Source of the DNA: UBA6985 sp946536225
Lineage (GTDB): Bacteria > Bacillota_I > Bacilli_A > RF39 > UBA660
Length of the DNA stretch: 64,000 nt
NCBI GenBank assembly: GCA_946536225.1
Contig: CAMNEE010000001.1
Span: 124,001-188,000, forward strand
Reading direction: 5' to 3'
A model generated the notes under the pieces. It saw nothing but the letters and a program-made list of their open reading frames with translations, had not been told where the DNA came from and searched no databases. Of the stretch, positions 8,464 through 17,381 are shown one piece after another. Each line of letters opens with the position of its first letter. Within the stretch, counting starts at the first letter, position 1. Position numbers and translations under genes: made by a program.

Positions 8464-9969
8464 TATGCTTAAATCTATTTCATTTTCTTTTTTTATAGTT
8501 TTTAGTTTATCTTCTATTAATTCTTTTAAATCATTATTATATTTATCATGTTTTTCTATTTTTTCTTTATAAGAGTATATCTTTGATAATAATGATTCAT
8601 TTGAAGTGCTTAAATACTTTTTTATATAATAATAGAATAGTTCAAGTATTGCATCTAGATTGTTTCTTCCTTCTGCAACATTAAGATAGTTAAGTGCTTT
8701 ATCTTCATCTTTAGGAAGAGTTATATAAGTGTTACCATCTAAATAATAATATTTAGCTAAATTATAATAAGCATAAGAACACATATTTTCATAAGGAACA
8801 TCTATTGCTTTTAAATAACACTCATATGCTTTTTCGTAGTCACCTTTGTTTCTATAGTATTCGCCAATTCTATTAAGCGCCCAGGCGTTTCCTAAAGCGG
8901 CAGATTTTTTATAATATTCCACAGCTTTTTTATAATTACTTTTTTCATATATTAAGCCTAAGTTATTAAAACCGTATGAATAATCTTTGGAACCTGCTTC
9001 TTCAAAATAAATAGAAGCCATCTTTAAATCTTTTTTTACAGGATATAAGCCTTTTAAATAGAATAGACCTATAAGATTAACGGCAGCTACAGAACCTAGT
9101 TCTCTTGCCTTTAAAAGACATGAATAAGCATATTCCATTTCATCTTTTTCGTGGTTTCCTACAAATTTTTCATAAATGACTCTTCCTATCATATAAAATG
9201 ATTGAGCATGATTAGAAAGAGATGCTTTTTTAAAGTATTTAAGTGCTTCCATGTAACGTGGGAATCCTGCATATATACCTTTGAATTCTTCCATGCCTAA
9301 TTCAAAACAAGCATAAGCGTTTCCATCTTCACTTAATTTTTTTAATTTACTATTAAAGTTAACTTCTTCTGATAGTTTAATATTTAAATAATCTTGAAGA
9401 TCATTTGCTGATATATTTGTATCATTAAGTAGGCTTTCGATTATTTCTACTTTAACTTCACTTTCAAATATCGGTTGCTTCTTATCTAGAATAGAGAAGA
9501 ATAATATTTCAGACATAGCTTCAAGCAAATTATTCTCATCTATTAATTTATGTAAGTTATTAGTAAATAACTCACTACAAGATTTATCATTTTTAGAAAG
9601 ATTATATAGTTTATTACATAGTAGTTTTAAACTAGTTGAATTATTAATATTTATATTATTTGTTTGAACTATACCATCCATGATAGAAATGATATTTGTA
9701 ACAATACTTTTTAAAACAGTCTTGTCTTTTTCAAACTTCTTTCTATAGTTTAAATATATTTGTTTATAAGTGTCATTTATTCCACGTACACCTACACAGT
9801 AATTATTTACAGTGGTGTCATTAATTACATCTGTTTCAAAAATACATGCAAATATTTCTCCTTGCATAGCAGAGGATTTATTTTTAGATAAACTCTTAAT
9901 TAATCTACATAGATTACCAAAAGATAAATGATTGTCATCTATATTTAATTTAATATAATTCTTCTTCAT
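8449..9969 (-). CDS. Sel1-like repeat (TPR-type) protein
   Basis: A 506-residue cytoplasmic protein. The first ~190 residues form an unrecognised domain. Residues from about 205 to 450 hold Sel1-type repeats (A-x-x-x-L-G-x-x-Y pattern, for example SYGFNNLGLIYEKSNYKKAV and NAWALNRIGEYYRNKGDYEK). Sel1 repeats are alpha-alpha scaffolds for protein-protein contacts. No signal peptide or membrane segment is seen. Its promoter (TGCTATAAT) and SD (aaggag) are clear on the minus strand. Partner unknown. Confidence 0.85.
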   Translation of the reverse strand: MKKNYIKLNIDDNHLSFGNLCRLIKSLSKNKSSAMQGEIFACIFETDVINDTTVNNYCVGVRGINDTYKQIYLNYRKKFEKDKTVLKSIVTNIISIMDGIVQTNNININNSTSLKLLCNKLYNLSKNDKSCSELFTNNLHKLIDENNLLEAMSEILFFSILDKKQPIFESEVKVEIIESLLNDTNISANDLQDYLNIKLSEEVNFNSKLKKLSEDGNAYACFELGMEEFKGIYAGFPRYMEALKYFKKASLSNHAQSFYMIGRVIYEKFVGNHEKDEMEYAYSCLLKARELGSVAAVNLIGLFYLKGLYPVKKDLKMASIYFEEAGSKDYSYGFNNLGLIYEKSNYKKAVEYYKKSAALGNAWALNRIGEYYRNKGDYEKAYECYLKAIDVPYENMCSYAYYNLAKYYYLDGNTYITLPKDEDKALNYLNVAEGRNNLDAILELFYYYIKKYLSTSNESLLSKIYSYKEKIEKHDKYNNDLKELIEDKLKTIKKENEIDLSIIKIH

Positions 9970-9988
9970 ACTTAAACTCCTTTTTTGT

Positions 9989-9997
9989 ATTATAGCA
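9989..9997 (-). promoter_or_regulatory. extended -10 promoter of the Sel1 gene
   Basis: On the minus strand, TGCTATAAT is followed within 9 bases by aaggag and the ATG at 9969. Confidence 0.62.
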
Positions 9998-10065
9998 CCA
10001 TTTGTGGATTATTGTAGAAAAATGTTTTATTGGTGTGGGTAAATGAAGATTAACTATTTACAAAT

Positions 10066-10071
10066 TATAAT
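10066..10071 (+). promoter_or_regulatory. possible -10 box of the symporter gene
   Basis: TATAAT lies 31 bp before the ATG at 10102. No convincing -35 or TG extension was seen, so this is weak. Confidence 0.4.
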
Positions 10072-10101
10072 TTATCCTTAAATTAAGAAAGGAATATATT
10101 T

Positions 10102-11379
10102 ATGAAGGGTTTATTTAAAAATTACAAGCAAACTATTATTTTAGTTGCAGCGATCATTGTTGGAGCAATAGTTGGTATTATCTTTAAAGAAGAAGCTAAA
10201 GTACTAAGTCCATTTGGTGATATATTTATAAACTTAATGTTTGTAGTTATAGTACCTTTAGTATTCTTAACTATTACTACTTCAATATCAAAGATGGGTA
10301 GTGGGAAAAGACTTGGTAAAGTACTTGGTACTATAGTTGCTGCTTTTGTAGTAACTAGTATTGTTGCTTTATTAGTTGGATTCTTTGCTACTTTTAAAAC
10401 TTCTTTAGTTGCTAAAGGAGATGTTAATAGTATTAAGGAGGTTTTCAGTGAAGTAGTTGAAGAGACTGAAAACTATTCTGTACTAGAAAGAACAGTTGAT
10501 GTGTTAACTGTATCTGATTTTAAAGATTTATTATCTAAAGGAAATTTAATTGCTTTAATTATTGTATCTATTATTACAGGTATGGCAATTAGAATGAGTG
10601 GAAGTAAAGGAGAAAAGTTTAAAGAAGTATTAGTAAGTGCTAATGAAGTCTTAATGAATATAATTAAGATTATAATGTATTATGCACCAATTGGACTTGG
10701 ATGCTATTTTGCATCTTTAGTTGGTACATTTGGAAGTGAAATAGCAGTAGGATTCTTAAAGACATTTGTTCTTTATACTGTTATAGCATTCTTATATTAC
10801 ATTATTGTTTATAGTGCTTATGCTTTAATTGCAGGAGGTAAGAAAGGATTAGTATCTTATTGGAAGAGTATTCTGCCTGCTACAGTTACATCACTTGCTA
10901 CATGTTCATCTGCAGCATCAATTCCTGTTAATACAGACTGTGCAAAGAAAATAGGAGTAAGTGAAGATATAGCTGATACTATGATTCCTCTTGGAACATC
11001 ATTCCATAAAGATGGTTCTATAATTGGAAGTGTATTTAAGATTATGTTCTTAGTATGCTTATTTGGTACACCAGTTAATAATGTTTCAATTATTTTAAAG
11101 ATATTTGGAGTAGCATTTGTTGCTAATTTACTTGTTAGTGCAGTTCCAATTGGTGGTGGTACTATTTCTGAAATGTTAATTATTAATATGATGGGATATC
11201 CAGTTGCTGCTTTACCAGTTTTAACAATTATTGCAACAATTATTGATCCACCTGCAACAATGTTAAATGTTGTTGGAGACTCTGCTTCTAGTATGCTTGT
11301 AGCTAGAGTAGTTGATGGAAAAGATTGGTTAGAAAAAGAAAAACCTAAGAAAAAAACACGTAAAAGAAAGAGTATTTAG
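10102..11379 (+). CDS. dicarboxylate/amino acid:cation symporter (DAACS family)
   Basis: A 425-residue transporter of the GltP/DctA type. The N-terminal helices and VVPLVFLTITTSISKM are present. The serine-rich re-entrant loop reads SLATCSSAASIPVN, followed by the MIPLGTSFHKDGS segment and the final IDPPATMLNVVGD motif, in which substrate and cation sites lie. It imports acidic or neutral amino acids or C4-dicarboxylates with Na+ or H+. The exact substrate cannot be read. The tail is strongly basic (KKKTRKRKS). Single-gene unit with a terminator after it. Confidence 0.9.
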   Translation: MKGLFKNYKQTIILVAAIIVGAIVGIIFKEEAKVLSPFGDIFINLMFVVIVPLVFLTITTSISKMGSGKRLGKVLGTIVAAFVVTSIVALLVGFFATFKTSLVAKGDVNSIKEVFSEVVEETENYSVLERTVDVLTVSDFKDLLSKGNLIALIIVSIITGMAIRMSGSKGEKFKEVLVSANEVLMNIIKIIMYYAPIGLGCYFASLVGTFGSEIAVGFLKTFVLYTVIAFLYYIIVYSAYALIAGGKKGLVSYWKSILPATVTSLATCSSAASIPVNTDCAKKIGVSEDIADTMIPLGTSFHKDGSIIGSVFKIMFLVCLFGTPVNNVSIILKIFGVAFVANLLVSAVPIGGGTISEMLIINMMGYPVAALPVLTIIATIIDPPATMLNVVGDSASSMLVARVVDGKDWLEKEKPKKKTRKRKSI

Positions 11380-11396
11380 AAAATACTCTTTTTTTG
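11367..11396 (+). terminator. intrinsic terminator
   Basis: The 11-bp stem AAAGAGTATTT/AAATACTCTTT with a 3-base loop overlaps the symporter stop. T-tract follows. Confidence 0.85.
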
Positions 11397-11405
11397 TGCT
11401 ATAAT
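11397..11405 (+). promoter_or_regulatory. extended -10 promoter
   Basis: TGCTATAAT starts right at the end of the terminator T-tract and serves the gene at 11429. Confidence 0.65.
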
Positions 11406-11428
11406 CTAGTCCTAAGGAGGAGTATACT

Positions 11429-12211
11429 ATGGCAATAGTTGTTCCAAATAAATCAAAAAAATTTGATAATGTAAAAACAAAAGAAGAAATGCTTGAAGAG
11501 TTGAAAGGATATAAGGCTTTTCTTAGTAGTTATTATTATGATTATTTAAGATCATTAGTAGAACTTCAATTTTCTATCTTTAATAAGAATATAAGTGAAG
11601 AAGAAAAGAAAAGACTTGCCGAACTTGATATCTATCGTGAAATAGCTAAGTATAATATTTATAATCAAGCTATTGATTTAGTTAAAGATGAATCTGCAAC
11701 ATTCAATGGTAATGAACAAAAATATGAAGGTTTAATTATTTATGTTGATGATAATAGAGTATTTGATTTTTCTTATAGAGCAAAATACTGTGATCCAAAA
11801 GCTATAGAAGGTTATAAAAGATGTGATGTAGGTACTATAAGTTTATTTCAAACTATTGATTCAAGACTTAGTTATGAAGAAGAAATATCAATTCTAAAAG
11901 AAAATATTTTAGAAGAAGAAAATGCTAAATGCCCATCTAATATATTAGACTATATAACTTGGAAGTCTAGTCATGAAGAACGTCTTTCAAGTTTAAGAGC
12001 TGAACTTGAAGAATTACTTGATGATTCTAGTTATAAAGATGATCAAAGAAGATCTGAAGCAAGTAATAGAATACGTGATAAATTCATGAGATTATATGGT
12101 ATTTCAGAAGAAGAATTAATTCCTGAGAATGTAGACTATGATAGTAATTATACTAAGAAGATAAAGAAAATACCTGGAATAGTTCTTACTAACTATGTTT
12201 ATCACTTATAG
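11429..12211 (+). CDS. unknown cytoplasmic protein
   Basis: A 260-residue soluble, highly charged protein with no signal or membrane segment. It contains predicted coiled segments (about residues 150-215, rich in E, L and S) around a central region with two Cys (RAKYCDP and GYKRCDV). Not recognised. SD aaggagg is ideal. It is followed 7 bp later by the broken ylmH, whose SD overlaps this stop codon, so the genes share a transcript. Confidence 0.75.
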   Translation: MAIVVPNKSKKFDNVKTKEEMLEELKGYKAFLSSYYYDYLRSLVELQFSIFNKNISEEEKKRLAELDIYREIAKYNIYNQAIDLVKDESATFNGNEQKYEGLIIYVDDNRVFDFSYRAKYCDPKAIEGYKRCDVGTISLFQTIDSRLSYEEEISILKENILEEENAKCPSNILDYITWKSSHEERLSSLRAELEELLDDSSYKDDQRRSEASNRIRDKFMRLYGISEEELIPENVDYDSNYTKKIKKIPGIVLTNYVYHL

Positions 12212-12218
12212 GAAATAT

Positions 12219-12907
12219 ATGAATAATAGTTATGAAGTAGAAAAAAATGTTGAAAAACTATATAACAATAAAGAAACAAGATTCTTAGATGGAAGAATGC
12301 AAAGTATTGTTAAAAATAAAGTTAAAAATAAATTAATAAAAATATTCTATCCATATAAAGATTCTGAGAAAGTGATTTTCTATGTAAAAGAAGAACCTAA
12401 AGTATCTCTTTTAGAAATAATTTCACCTGAAGAATTAAAACATCAAGCAATCATGGGTTCTATTTATGCTTTAGGTATAAGTGGTGAAATGTTTGGAGAT
12501 ATTATAATTACTAATAATAAGTATTATGTATATGTTCTTGATGAAATAAAAGAGTATGTTATGTTAAATCTAACAAAGATAGGTAACACTGTATATCTAT
12601 TAAAGAAAGAGATTTATCTTTATTAGAAGATTATACCCATGAATATGAAGAAAATGAAATAATAGTTTCTTCAGAAAGATTAGATGTTATTATTTCTCAT
12701 ATAATTCATGTTAATAGAGATGCAATAAAAGATTTTATTAAAAGGAAAGAAATAATGCTAAATTATGAACTTGCTAATAATAATTCTAGAAAACTAAATA
12801 ATGGTGATATATTTAGTATTAGAAGATTTGGGAAATTTAAATATCTTGGTATAATAAAAGAAACTAAGAGTAATAATTTATTAGTTAAATATTTAAAATA
12901 TATTTAG
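12219..12907 (+). pseudogene. ylmH: frameshifted ylmH (S4-domain RNA-binding protein)
   Basis: The first frame (12219 to the stop at 12624-12626) gives the YlmH N-terminal and middle domain: TRFLDGRMQSIV, then LKHQAIMGSIYALGISGEMFGDIII and NLTKIGNTVYL. The protein then runs into a stop. The matching C-terminal S4 domain (RLDVIISHIIHVNRDAIKDF and NGDIFSIRRFGKFKYLG) continues in the -1 frame to TAG at 12905. The junction falls between 12587 and about 12602. YlmH binds stalled-ribosome/tRNA complexes and sits in the division region of other Firmicutes. One missing base, either real decay or a sequencing error, explains the break. No slippery heptamer is present. Confidence 0.85.
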
Positions 12908-12915
12908 GAGTGTTT

Positions 12916-13467
12916 ATGAATAATAGTATTAATAAATTACATATTTTTTGTTTAGTTATGATAGTACTTTTAGTATCAGTTTCTTTTTATATAAAAGTAG
13001 TAAAAAAAGATAAAGTATTAGTACTATATTATTCTTATAATGATCCTGTTGAAGGTATTGCTAAGACAATAAGTGAGGAGACTAATGGAAAATTAAAAAA
13101 AATAGAATCTACTTCTTTATACAATAATTGGGAAGAAGAAGCATATGAAGAATTATCTAGAAGTGAGTATCCAGGAATAACTGTTGGTCTAAGTGATTTA
13201 GATAGATATGATACTGTTTACATAGGATATCCTATTTGGTTTAATAATATGCCAAGAGTAATGTATTCTTTATTTAAAGATTATGATTTTGATGGTAAAA
13301 CTATTAATGTTTTTTATTATAGTGATGATAAAAAAGGTCAATGGACTGTTGGTGAAGTAATGCAACTTGAAGATAAAGCATTTGTTAATGAAAGTATTAA
13401 TATTACTAATGATGATGTTAAAAATAAAAATGAAGTGTTAAATAAATGGATAAAAGAGATTAGTTAA
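12916..13467 (+). CDS. membrane-anchored flavodoxin-like protein
   Basis: About 183 residues. One N-terminal membrane helix (residues 8-28) is followed by a flavodoxin-like fold: the first strand and phosphate loop KVLVLYYSYNDPVEGIAKTI, and later DTVYIGYPIWFNNMPRVMYS, the usual isoalloxazine-side motif of this family. It is likely an FMN-binding redox protein held at the membrane. ATG 12916 is chosen because aggag ends 5 bp before it; an in-frame GTG at 12910 overlaps that SD. It is co-transcribed with ylmH. Confidence 0.78.
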   Translation: MNNSINKLHIFCLVMIVLLVSVSFYIKVVKKDKVLVLYYSYNDPVEGIAKTISEETNGKLKKIESTSLYNNWEEEAYEELSRSEYPGITVGLSDLDRYDTVYIGYPIWFNNMPRVMYSLFKDYDFDGKTINVFYYSDDKKGQWTVGEVMQLEDKAFVNESINITNDDVKNKNEVLNKWIKEIS

Positions 13468-13481
13468 CTAATCTTTTTATT
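13453..13481 (+). terminator. intrinsic terminator
   Basis: GATTAG/CTAATC stem flanked by A and T runs, overlapping the 3' end of the flavodoxin-like gene. Confidence 0.75.
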
Positions 13482-13527
13482 GTGCATTTTTAAGAGTTAT
13501 ATTACAATTTAAGTAGGAAGTGTTTAT

Positions 13528-14109
13528 ATGAAAGATAAATTATCAAAGTTTTTTAAAAAAGCAGGAAAAAAGATTAAATCAATCTGGGAGTCGTGTGTAA
13601 AAAAATTAACTGCTCTTTATAAAGATAATACTTTATTAAAAGTATATTCTGTTGTTATAGTAGTTGTTATTTTATTATTCCTTATTGCATCATCTTTAAT
13701 AGGTGGAGATACTTCTGTAGTAAAAAAATATGCTAAGGGATTAATCAATAGTAATCCAGATAAAATATATGCAACTATTAATAGTAACTATGTTAAAGCA
13801 GTTGAGAAATCCTCAAAGACTGATGTTTTAGCATTTATAAAGAAGAAAGTTAATGCTAATGATTCAGCTGGGCTAGATTATGTTTCATATGAAATAGTTG
13901 ATTCTTATGTATTAACAGAATTAGAAGTTAAAGAATTAACGGATAAAATGAAAATATTTGCTCCAAATTTTGATACAAAGAAAATAAAAAAATGTAAAAG
14001 ATATCAAGTAAAATATAAGATTAAAAAAGACGGAGCATATAAGTACGACTATGATTCTATCTATATTATGAAGGTAGGATTTAGTTGGAGTGTAGTTTAC
14101 AATAATTAA
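13528..14109 (+). CDS. single-pass membrane protein with extracellular domain
   Basis: A 193-residue protein with a basic N-terminus (KDKLSKFFKKAGKKIKS), one transmembrane helix at about 37-58, and then an extracellular domain beginning SVVKKYAKGLINSNPDKIYATIN. The start of that domain resembles small NTF2-like or DUF4878-type lipoprotein domains, but I cannot assign it firmly. It has its own terminator. Function unknown. Confidence 0.75.
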   Translation: MKDKLSKFFKKAGKKIKSIWESCVKKLTALYKDNTLLKVYSVVIVVVILLFLIASSLIGGDTSVVKKYAKGLINSNPDKIYATINSNYVKAVEKSSKTDVLAFIKKKVNANDSAGLDYVSYEIVDSYVLTELEVKELTDKMKIFAPNFDTKKIKKCKRYQVKYKIKKDGAYKYDYDSIYIMKVGFSWSVVYNN

Positions 14110-14134
14110 AAGAAACGAAAAGTTTCTTTTTTTA
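14108..14134 (+). terminator. intrinsic terminator
   Basis: AAAGAAAC/GTTTCTTT with loop GAAAA and a T-run. Confidence 0.82.
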
Positions 14135-14137
14135 TTG

Positions 14138-14146
14138 TGTTATACT
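14138..14146 (+). promoter_or_regulatory. extended -10 promoter of murB
   Basis: TGTTATACT sits 4 bases after the terminator and 18 bp before the murB ATG, with gaggag in between. Confidence 0.6.
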
Positions 14147-14164
14147 TATTATAGAGGAGTGCTT

Positions 14165-15058
14165 ATGTGGTTAAGTTTATTTAAAAAATTAAATCTTGAT
14201 TTTGTAAAATATGATGAAAGTTTGAAAAAATATAATACTTTTAATGTAGGTGGAACTGCGGATGTTATTGCTTTTCCAAGTAGTATTGAAGAGTTATTAA
14301 AAGTACTTAATTTTATAAAAGAATATAAAGTTAAGTATATGATACTAGGGAATGGTTCTAATGTGATTTTTTCATCTAAAAATTATGAAGGTATAATTAT
14401 TAAACTAGATAACTTTAATAATATAAGTTTTGAAGATGATAAAGTAACAGTTGATTCAGGTTATTCATTTATAAAGTTTTCAAATGAACTATGTAATAAA
14501 GGTATTTCTTCATTTGAATTTGCAACAGGTATACCTGGAACAATAGGTGGTGCTGTTTATATGAATGCTGGTGCTTATAAATCAAGTATCAGTGAAGTTC
14601 TTGACAGTGTTACTTTTTTAGATGACAAATTAAAGATTAAAACTATTAAGAATAAAGATTGTAAATTTGGTTATAGAGACAGTATTTTTAAACATAAGAA
14701 TTATATTATTCTAAGTGCTAAATTTAATATTAAAAAAGGGAATGTAGATGAAATAAAAGCATTAGTAGAAGATAGAAGAGAAAAAAGACTTAATACTCAA
14801 CCAATTGAGCAAAAGTCAGCTGGTTCTACATTTAGAAATCCTGATCTTATACCTGCTTGGAAAGTTATAGATGAATGTGGATTAAGAGGTAAGAGAATAG
14901 GTGGAGTATCAGTTTCTAATAAACACTCAAACTTTATTGTTAACGATAATGAAGGAACTGGAGAAGATATAAAAGAATTAATTGATTTAATAAAAAAAGA
15001 AGCTAAGGAAAAGGAAAAAATAGATTTAGTTTTAGAACAAGAGTTAATAAATTTTTAA
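14165..15058 (+). CDS. murB: UDP-N-acetylenolpyruvoylglucosamine reductase
   Basis: A 297-residue FAD enzyme that reduces UDP-GlcNAc-enolpyruvate to UDP-MurNAc in the cytoplasm, the second committed step of peptidoglycan synthesis. Motifs: YNTFNVGGTADVIAFP, GNGSNVIF, the FAD-binding ATGIPGTIGGAVYMNAGAY, FGYRDSIF, and QKSAGSTFRNP with the catalytic Ser. The length fits the shorter Gram-positive type. The start is 14165, with SD gaggag; upstream in-frame codons overlap the promoter. Its presence argues against a wall-less organism. pta follows 40 bp later. Confidence 0.93.
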   Translation: MWLSLFKKLNLDFVKYDESLKKYNTFNVGGTADVIAFPSSIEELLKVLNFIKEYKVKYMILGNGSNVIFSSKNYEGIIIKLDNFNNISFEDDKVTVDSGYSFIKFSNELCNKGISSFEFATGIPGTIGGAVYMNAGAYKSSISEVLDSVTFLDDKLKIKTIKNKDCKFGYRDSIFKHKNYIILSAKFNIKKGNVDEIKALVEDRREKRLNTQPIEQKSAGSTFRNPDLIPAWKVIDECGLRGKRIGGVSVSNKHSNFIVNDNEGTGEDIKELIDLIKKEAKEKEKIDLVLEQELINF

Positions 15059-15098
15059 TTAGGTGGTAAAATACTAATGGATAAGAAAAGGTGATGAT

Positions 15099-16088
15099 AT
15101 GACATATATAGAAAACGTATTAAAAAGAGTAAACTCAAGAAAAAGAATAGTATTGCCTGAAAGTGAAGATGATAGAGTACTTGTTGCTGCATCTGAAGCT
15201 AAGAGTTTTGCTGATATAGTTTTAGTTGGTAAGTTAGACTTTATCAACAAAAGAAAAGAAGAATTAAATATTAATTTAGATAATGTAGAAATAATTGATC
15301 CATCCACTTATGAAAAGACTGATGAGTTAATAAATACTCTTTACGAGTTAAGAAAGGATAAAGGATTAAGTTACGATGAAGCAAGAGATTTAGTTGTTAA
15401 TAACTCTAGATATTTTGCTACTATGCTTGTATACGCTGGAATATGTGATGGAGAAGTAACAGGTGCATGCCATACATCACGTGATACATTTAGATCTGCA
15501 TTTCAAATATGCAAACCACCTACAGGAAAAGCATCAGCATTCTTTATCATGGAAACAAATAATAAAGAACTTGGTAACGATGGAGTAATACTTTATGCTG
15601 ACTGTGGATTAAATCAAAATCCTGATGCATCTTTGTTAGCAGATATTGCAGGACAAAGTGCAGTTACTTATAGTAAACTTATTGGTGGAGAAGCCTATGT
15701 AGGACTTTTAAGTCACTCAACATATGGTTCATCAGTATGTGATGATACTCTAAAAGTCGTAGAAGCAACAAAACTTGCTAAAGAAAGATATCCTGAATTT
15801 AAGATAGATGGAGAACTTCAATTTGATGCTGCTATTATTCCAAGTGTAGCAGAGTCTAAAGCACCAGGAAGTATAGTTGCAGGGTATGTTAATACATTTG
15901 TATTTCCAGATTTAGATGCAGGTAATATAGCTTATAAAATAACTCAAAGACTTGCAGGTGCTAAAGCATATGGACCTCTTACACAAGGATTACTTAGACC
16001 TATTAATGATTTATCAAGAGGATGTTCTTCTGATGATATAGTTGGTGTTATTGCAATTACTTGTTTGCAAGCTTCAAATGTGGATTAA
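15099..16088 (+). CDS. pta: phosphate acetyltransferase
   Basis: A 329-residue single-domain Pta: RIVLPESEDDRVLVAA at the start, then TGACHTSRDTFRSAFQI, AVTYSKLIGG, ELQFDAAIIPSVA, the conserved VFPDLDAGNIAYKITQR, and GLLRPINDLSRGCS. It interconverts acetyl-CoA and acetyl phosphate, the first half of acetate/ATP fermentation; ackA is not in the window. SD aaggtgat. A five-codon ATG...TGA mini-ORF (15077-15094) lies just ahead and overlaps the SD region. Confidence 0.94.
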   Translation: MTYIENVLKRVNSRKRIVLPESEDDRVLVAASEAKSFADIVLVGKLDFINKRKEELNINLDNVEIIDPSTYEKTDELINTLYELRKDKGLSYDEARDLVVNNSRYFATMLVYAGICDGEVTGACHTSRDTFRSAFQICKPPTGKASAFFIMETNNKELGNDGVILYADCGLNQNPDASLLADIAGQSAVTYSKLIGGEAYVGLLSHSTYGSSVCDDTLKVVEATKLAKERYPEFKIDGELQFDAAIIPSVAESKAPGSIVAGYVNTFVFPDLDAGNIAYKITQRLAGAKAYGPLTQGLLRPINDLSRGCSSDDIVGVIAITCLQASNVD

Positions 16089-16102
16089 ATATCCACTTTT
16101 TT
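16076..16102 (+). terminator. intrinsic terminator
   Basis: GTGGAT/ATCCAC stem across the pta stop codon, with loop TAAAT, followed by seven Ts. Confidence 0.75.
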
Positions 16103-16104
16103 TA

Positions 16105-16113
16105 TGATATTAT
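16105..16113 (+). promoter_or_regulatory. extended -10 promoter
   Basis: TGATATTAT just after the pta terminator, 17 bp before the GTG start at 16131. Confidence 0.6.
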
Positions 16114-16130
16114 ATTTAAGAGGTGATAAT

Positions 16131-17381
16131 GTGATAACAATAAATACTAAACCAAATTATATTGTTAGAGATGACTTAAATGTTTATTTAATAGTTGTTA
16201 CTTTTCCTGTTGGTAAAGTAGAGCTTGAAGATATATATAAAGTATTATTGATGGTAGACTTCATGAATGATTATTCTGTTAACTATCCTGAAGAAGATAT
16301 GTTCTTAAGAGCATTAGATAAAAACTTCATAGGTTCTTATAATGTTAATCGTTATGTATATGGTGATGAATCATTTGTAGAAGTATCATTCATGTTACCT
16401 AAAGTAGGATTATTTGATGAATATAATTCAGAAGAATCTTTAAATGTTATGAAAGATATAATATTTAATTCTATATGTATAGACGAGAAATATATTACAG
16501 ATAAAATATTTGATACTGCTGTTAATATAATTAGAAATAAGATTACTAAAAGAGCTAAAACAATAGGTGGAAGAATTACAAGTGAATGGTCTAAGATTCT
16601 AGATGGTAAAAGAAGATTTACTTTAACTGATGAAGACTATTTAGATATATTAAGTAAAGTAAAAAAAGAAGATATAGTAGCATCTTATAAGAATATTATT
16701 TTAAGTAATAAATTCATGGTTAATATATCAGGACCAGAAGAAGGTAGGGATAATATACTTGATATAGTAAGTAAATTATTTAAATCTAATATAGAAAAAT
16801 TTAGCATTGAAGGTAACTATTTTCCTATTTTTAATGCTGAGAGAAAAGGTTTAACTCATTTAAATGGTGAATATAATCAAAGTGTAATAAGTATTCAATA
16901 TGAATATAAAGATTACTCAAAAGAAGATTATTTTACTATGATGATGATAAATGTAATACTTAATAGACAAGAGAATTCTTTTTTACTTAAAAAATTAAGA
17001 TTTAGTAATAACTTAGTATATGGATGTGATTCTATATTTAAGCCTGAAATAAAATCTATTGTAGTATCAGCCTTTTTATCAAAAAAGAATATAGAGAAAT
17101 GTAAGAGTTTAATAGATGAAACAATAGGTATGTTAAAAGATAAAGATACTTTTCTTGAAGCAAAGAAGAAGTTATTAAAAGCAGATGAAATATCTTTATA
17201 TGATAGTTTAGATAGTAAGTTTAATGATTTAAAAAATCATATTTGTCATTTAATAAAAAAGAATACGTTTGAAGATGAATATGAAAAATTAAAAGATGTT
17301 AGTTATGAAGATGTAGTAAGAATAATAGATGGTTTAGAAATTGTTAATACTTTATTGATTGAAGGTGAGTATGATGATTAA
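16131..17381 (+). CDS. M16-family peptidase-like protein, YmfF type (no zinc motif)
   Basis: A 416-residue insulinase-fold protein without an HxxEH motif, as in the inactive partner of a two-subunit M16 pair. Examples of the fold are the GYDD-end region, LTHLNGEYNQSVISIQYEYKD and SFLLKKLRFSNNLVYG. In Bacillus the neighbouring ymfF/ymfH genes are linked to elongation factor P modification. GTG 16131 is preceded by agaggtgat; the ATG at 16104 lies inside the predicted -10. It overlaps the next M16 gene by 11 bp, so the two are coupled. Confidence 0.82.
   Translation: MITINTKPNYIVRDDLNVYLIVVTFPVGKVELEDIYKVLLMVDFMNDYSVNYPEEDMFLRALDKNFIGSYNVNRYVYGDESFVEVSFMLPKVGLFDEYNSEESLNVMKDIIFNSICIDEKYITDKIFDTAVNIIRNKITKRAKTIGGRITSEWSKILDGKRRFTLTDEDYLDILSKVKKEDIVASYKNIILSNKFMVNISGPEEGRDNILDIVSKLFKSNIEKFSIEGNYFPIFNAERKGLTHLNGEYNQSVISIQYEYKDYSKEDYFTMMMINVILNRQENSFLLKKLRFSNNLVYGCDSIFKPEIKSIVVSAFLSKKNIEKCKSLIDETIGMLKDKDTFLEAKKKLLKADEISLYDSLDSKFNDLKNHICHLIKKNTFEDEYEKLKDVSYEDVVRIIDGLEIVNTLLIEGEYDD

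Noticed and set aside
12587..12626. Programmed -1 frameshift in ylmH
   Set aside because: The overlap of the two frames has no slippery heptamer of the X-XXY-YYZ form and no strong downstream stem was seen. A simple deletion or assembly error is more likely.
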